Shown: in pieces, positions 62,632 through 64,000 of the stretch
How the letters are laid out: every line of letters starts with the position of its first letter
Numbering within the stretch: position 1 is the first letter of the stretch
Assembly: GCF_046224405.1 (NCBI RefSeq)
Contig: NZ_JBJXRK010000003.1
Location: 62,001-126,000, forward strand
DNA: 64,000 bases
Direction of reading: 5' to 3'
DNA from: Gudongella sp046224405
Lineage (GTDB): Bacteria; Bacillota; Clostridia; Tissierellales; Tissierellaceae
Made by a program: the position numbers and the translations under genes
The notes under the pieces: model-generated
What the model was told of the DNA's origin: nothing
Seen by the model: the letters and a program-made list of their open reading frames with translations, nothing else
Databases searched by the model: none

Positions 62632-64000
62632 ATGAAATACATTAAAGGGATAATTCTTGAAAACTTTCAAAGTCACAAATATACAGAACTGGAGTTTGGA
62701 CCGGAGCTTAATGTGATAATCGGGCCTTCAGATTCTGGTAAATCTGCAATCATAAGAGCTTTAAAATGGGTCATGTACAATGAGCCATCAGGTGATTTTT
62801 TCATTAGAGAAGGCGAAAAGGAATGTAAGGTAACATTGAGTCTCAGTGATGGAACTATCCTTCAGAGATATAGAACCAGGAGTAAAAATGGATATAAATT
62901 AATTGATAGTAATGGGAATGAAAATATTTTTGAGGGGATCGGTTTATCAGTCCCGCAGGAAGTAATTGACATAACCGGTATAAGAAAGATCAAATTGGAC
63001 ACTGATTCAGAAAACGCAATCAATCTTGGAGAACAGCTTGAAGGAGCATTTCTACTGACAGAAAAGGCATCAACAAGAGCAAATGCAATTGGCAGACTAG
63101 TGGGTGTAGATATAGTTGATGATGCCTTGAGAGATGTTCTAAGGGATGTACGAGCACTAAATCAATTACGAAAACAGAAGGAAGAAGCTCTTCAGACCAC
63201 AAATGACAAGCTCTCAGAGTTTGATTATATAGATGACATTAAAAGAAGCCATTTAAGAGCTTCATCCATCATGGGAAAGATTCATAATATCAATCTTAGA
63301 GCAGAGAAGCTGGAACAAATGAGCAAAAATCTTAAAAGCCTGTCAGGTGATATCTCAAAAAATGAGGATGTATTAAATGGTCTGAATAAACTAGATGAAG
63401 TAGAATCAGATTTAACCAAGATAGAATCCAAGCTGGATAGATTGGTAATTTACAGCAAATTATACGATTTATACAATGAAACCAAGGTCCATAAGGATAG
63501 AATTGATAATATTTTAGATAGAATATCAAACTTTGTTAAGGCTAGTCCAATGATTTCCGATATAGAACTAAAGATTTATCATCAAATAAATCTCCAAAGA
63601 ATTAATGCTTCGGCACAAAACACGAAGAAGGAAGCGGAGAGGATTAAGGTCCTCTTACGAAAGCTAGACAAACTTGACTACACATCTAATCTTATCAATT
63701 CAGCTGAGATTAAGAGCATAAAGTATGTGAAGTTGAACTCTATGAGAGAAAAGCGAATAAGCACTCAAAAGAGCAAGGAAAGAGGCATTATGTACATTGG
63801 GGAGCTTAAGCCTCTACTTGATTCTAAAAATGTACTAGTTGAGTTGGAGAATAAGGCATTACTTTTAAAGGATTTAAATATTAAGAAAGAGAAATACAAT
63901 TCAATTAGAAATGATATCATTGAATCAGATGGGACCATCTCAAAAAATGATAGCACATTGAAAGTCATATTGGATAAATACAAGAATCTTTTACAAAAAA
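62632..64000 (+). CDS. SbcC/Rad50-like ATPase, 3'-truncated by the window edge
   Basis: The frame stays open for 456 codons to the right edge. The start KGIILENFQSHKYTELEF is the Rad50/SbcC N-terminal pattern, and IGPSDSGKSAIIRALKW (about residues 30-46) is Walker A, with the Q-loop region further on. From about 180 the sequence is largely charged coiled coil. No CxxC zinc hook, signature LSGG or Walker B is seen yet; these should lie beyond the edge. AGGTGCG precedes the ATG. It pairs with the upstream SbcD-like nuclease. Confidence 0.88.
   Translation, partial: MKYIKGIILENFQSHKYTELEFGPELNVIIGPSDSGKSAIIRALKWVMYNEPSGDFFIREGEKECKVTLSLSDGTILQRYRTRSKNGYKLIDSNGNENIFEGIGLSVPQEVIDITGIRKIKLDTDSENAINLGEQLEGAFLLTEKASTRANAIGRLVGVDIVDDALRDVLRDVRALNQLRKQKEEALQTTNDKLSEFDYIDDIKRSHLRASSIMGKIHNINLRAEKLEQMSKNLKSLSGDISKNEDVLNGLNKLDEVESDLTKIESKLDRLVIYSKLYDLYNETKVHKDRIDNILDRISNFVKASPMISDIELKIYHQINLQRINASAQNTKKEAERIKVLLRKLDKLDYTSNLINSAEIKSIKYVKLNSMREKRISTQKSKERGIMYIGELKPLLDSKNVLVELENKALLLKDLNIKKEKYNSIRNDIIESDGTISKNDSTLKVILDKYKNLLQK

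Noticed and set aside
1..64000. CRISPR arrays, insertion sequences, prophage genes, tRNA or rRNA genes
   Set aside because: No regular repeat-spacer pattern, transposase or integrase motif, tRNA T-loop with cloverleaf, or rRNA sequence was found; composition and coding direction are uniform across the window.

Overview
The window is a dense, almost one-directional block of core bacterial genes from an AT-rich, Gram-positive-type (Firmicutes) genome, most likely an anaerobic member of the Clostridia or Tissierellia. This placement is an inference from: PolC-type replicase, CodY, Asp23/FakA, YlxM-Ffh, RbgA (YlqF), the GAAC-N4-GTTC type of SOS box, T-rich hairpin terminators and strong AGGAGG ribosome binding sites. 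The order follows the classic rpe-to-recA backbone of Bacillus and Clostridium, with many of the genes that Bacillus carries in between left out. All genes run on the plus strand except rpmB and tmcAL. No gap between genes exceeds 300 bases.

Layout. 1-2041: the 3' part of rpe, then a TPP riboswitch controlling thiT-thiN (thiamine uptake and pyrophosphorylation). 2042-4545: rpmB on the minus strand, then a divergent asp23-like gene and fakA. 4674-8283: recG, rsmD, coaD and a small coiled-coil gene. 8315-11020: tmcAL (minus) divergent from ackA. 11081-13226: DUF177, rpmF, plsX, acpP (ribosome and lipid precursors). 13243-23842: rnc, a radical SAM enzyme, smc, the SRP set ftsY-ylxM-ffh, and rpsP-khpA-rimM-trmD-rplS. 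23886-30521: rbgA, rnhB, yraN, comM, dprA, topA. 30630-38127: codY, rpsB-tsf, pyrH-frr, uppS-cdsA-rseP-ispG. 38145-50099: polC, then the rimP-nusA-ylxR-infB-rbfA-nrnA-truB-ribF cluster and rpsO. 50182-60462: pnp, an M16 peptidase, dut, uppP, an FtsK/SpoIIIE translocase, rimO, pgsA, cinA. 60534-64000: recA under an SOS box, then an SbcD-like nuclease and an SbcC-like ATPase that runs off the right edge.

The genes jointly cover ribosome building and translation (r-proteins, IF2, EF-Ts, RRF, RimM/RimP/RbfA/RbgA, TrmD/TruB/RsmD/RimO), RNA turnover (RNase III, PNPase, NrnA), chromosome maintenance (SMC, TopA, PolC, RecG, RecA, DprA, RnhB), protein targeting (Ffh, FtsY) and envelope precursors (PlsX, AcpP, CdsA, PgsA, UppS, UppP, IspG). 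No phage, insertion sequence, CRISPR array, tRNA or rRNA was seen. The least explained parts are the recA-linked SbcCD-like pair, the radical SAM enzyme between rnc and smc, the coiled-coil protein after coaD, and several structured leaders or inverted repeats (rpsB, rplS, rpsO, rimP, pyrH, ylxM, acpP, recA). I found no clearly new system; most of the window is well-known housekeeping. Start codons were chosen by ribosome-binding-site spacing and family N-termini, and often differ from the longest open frame.
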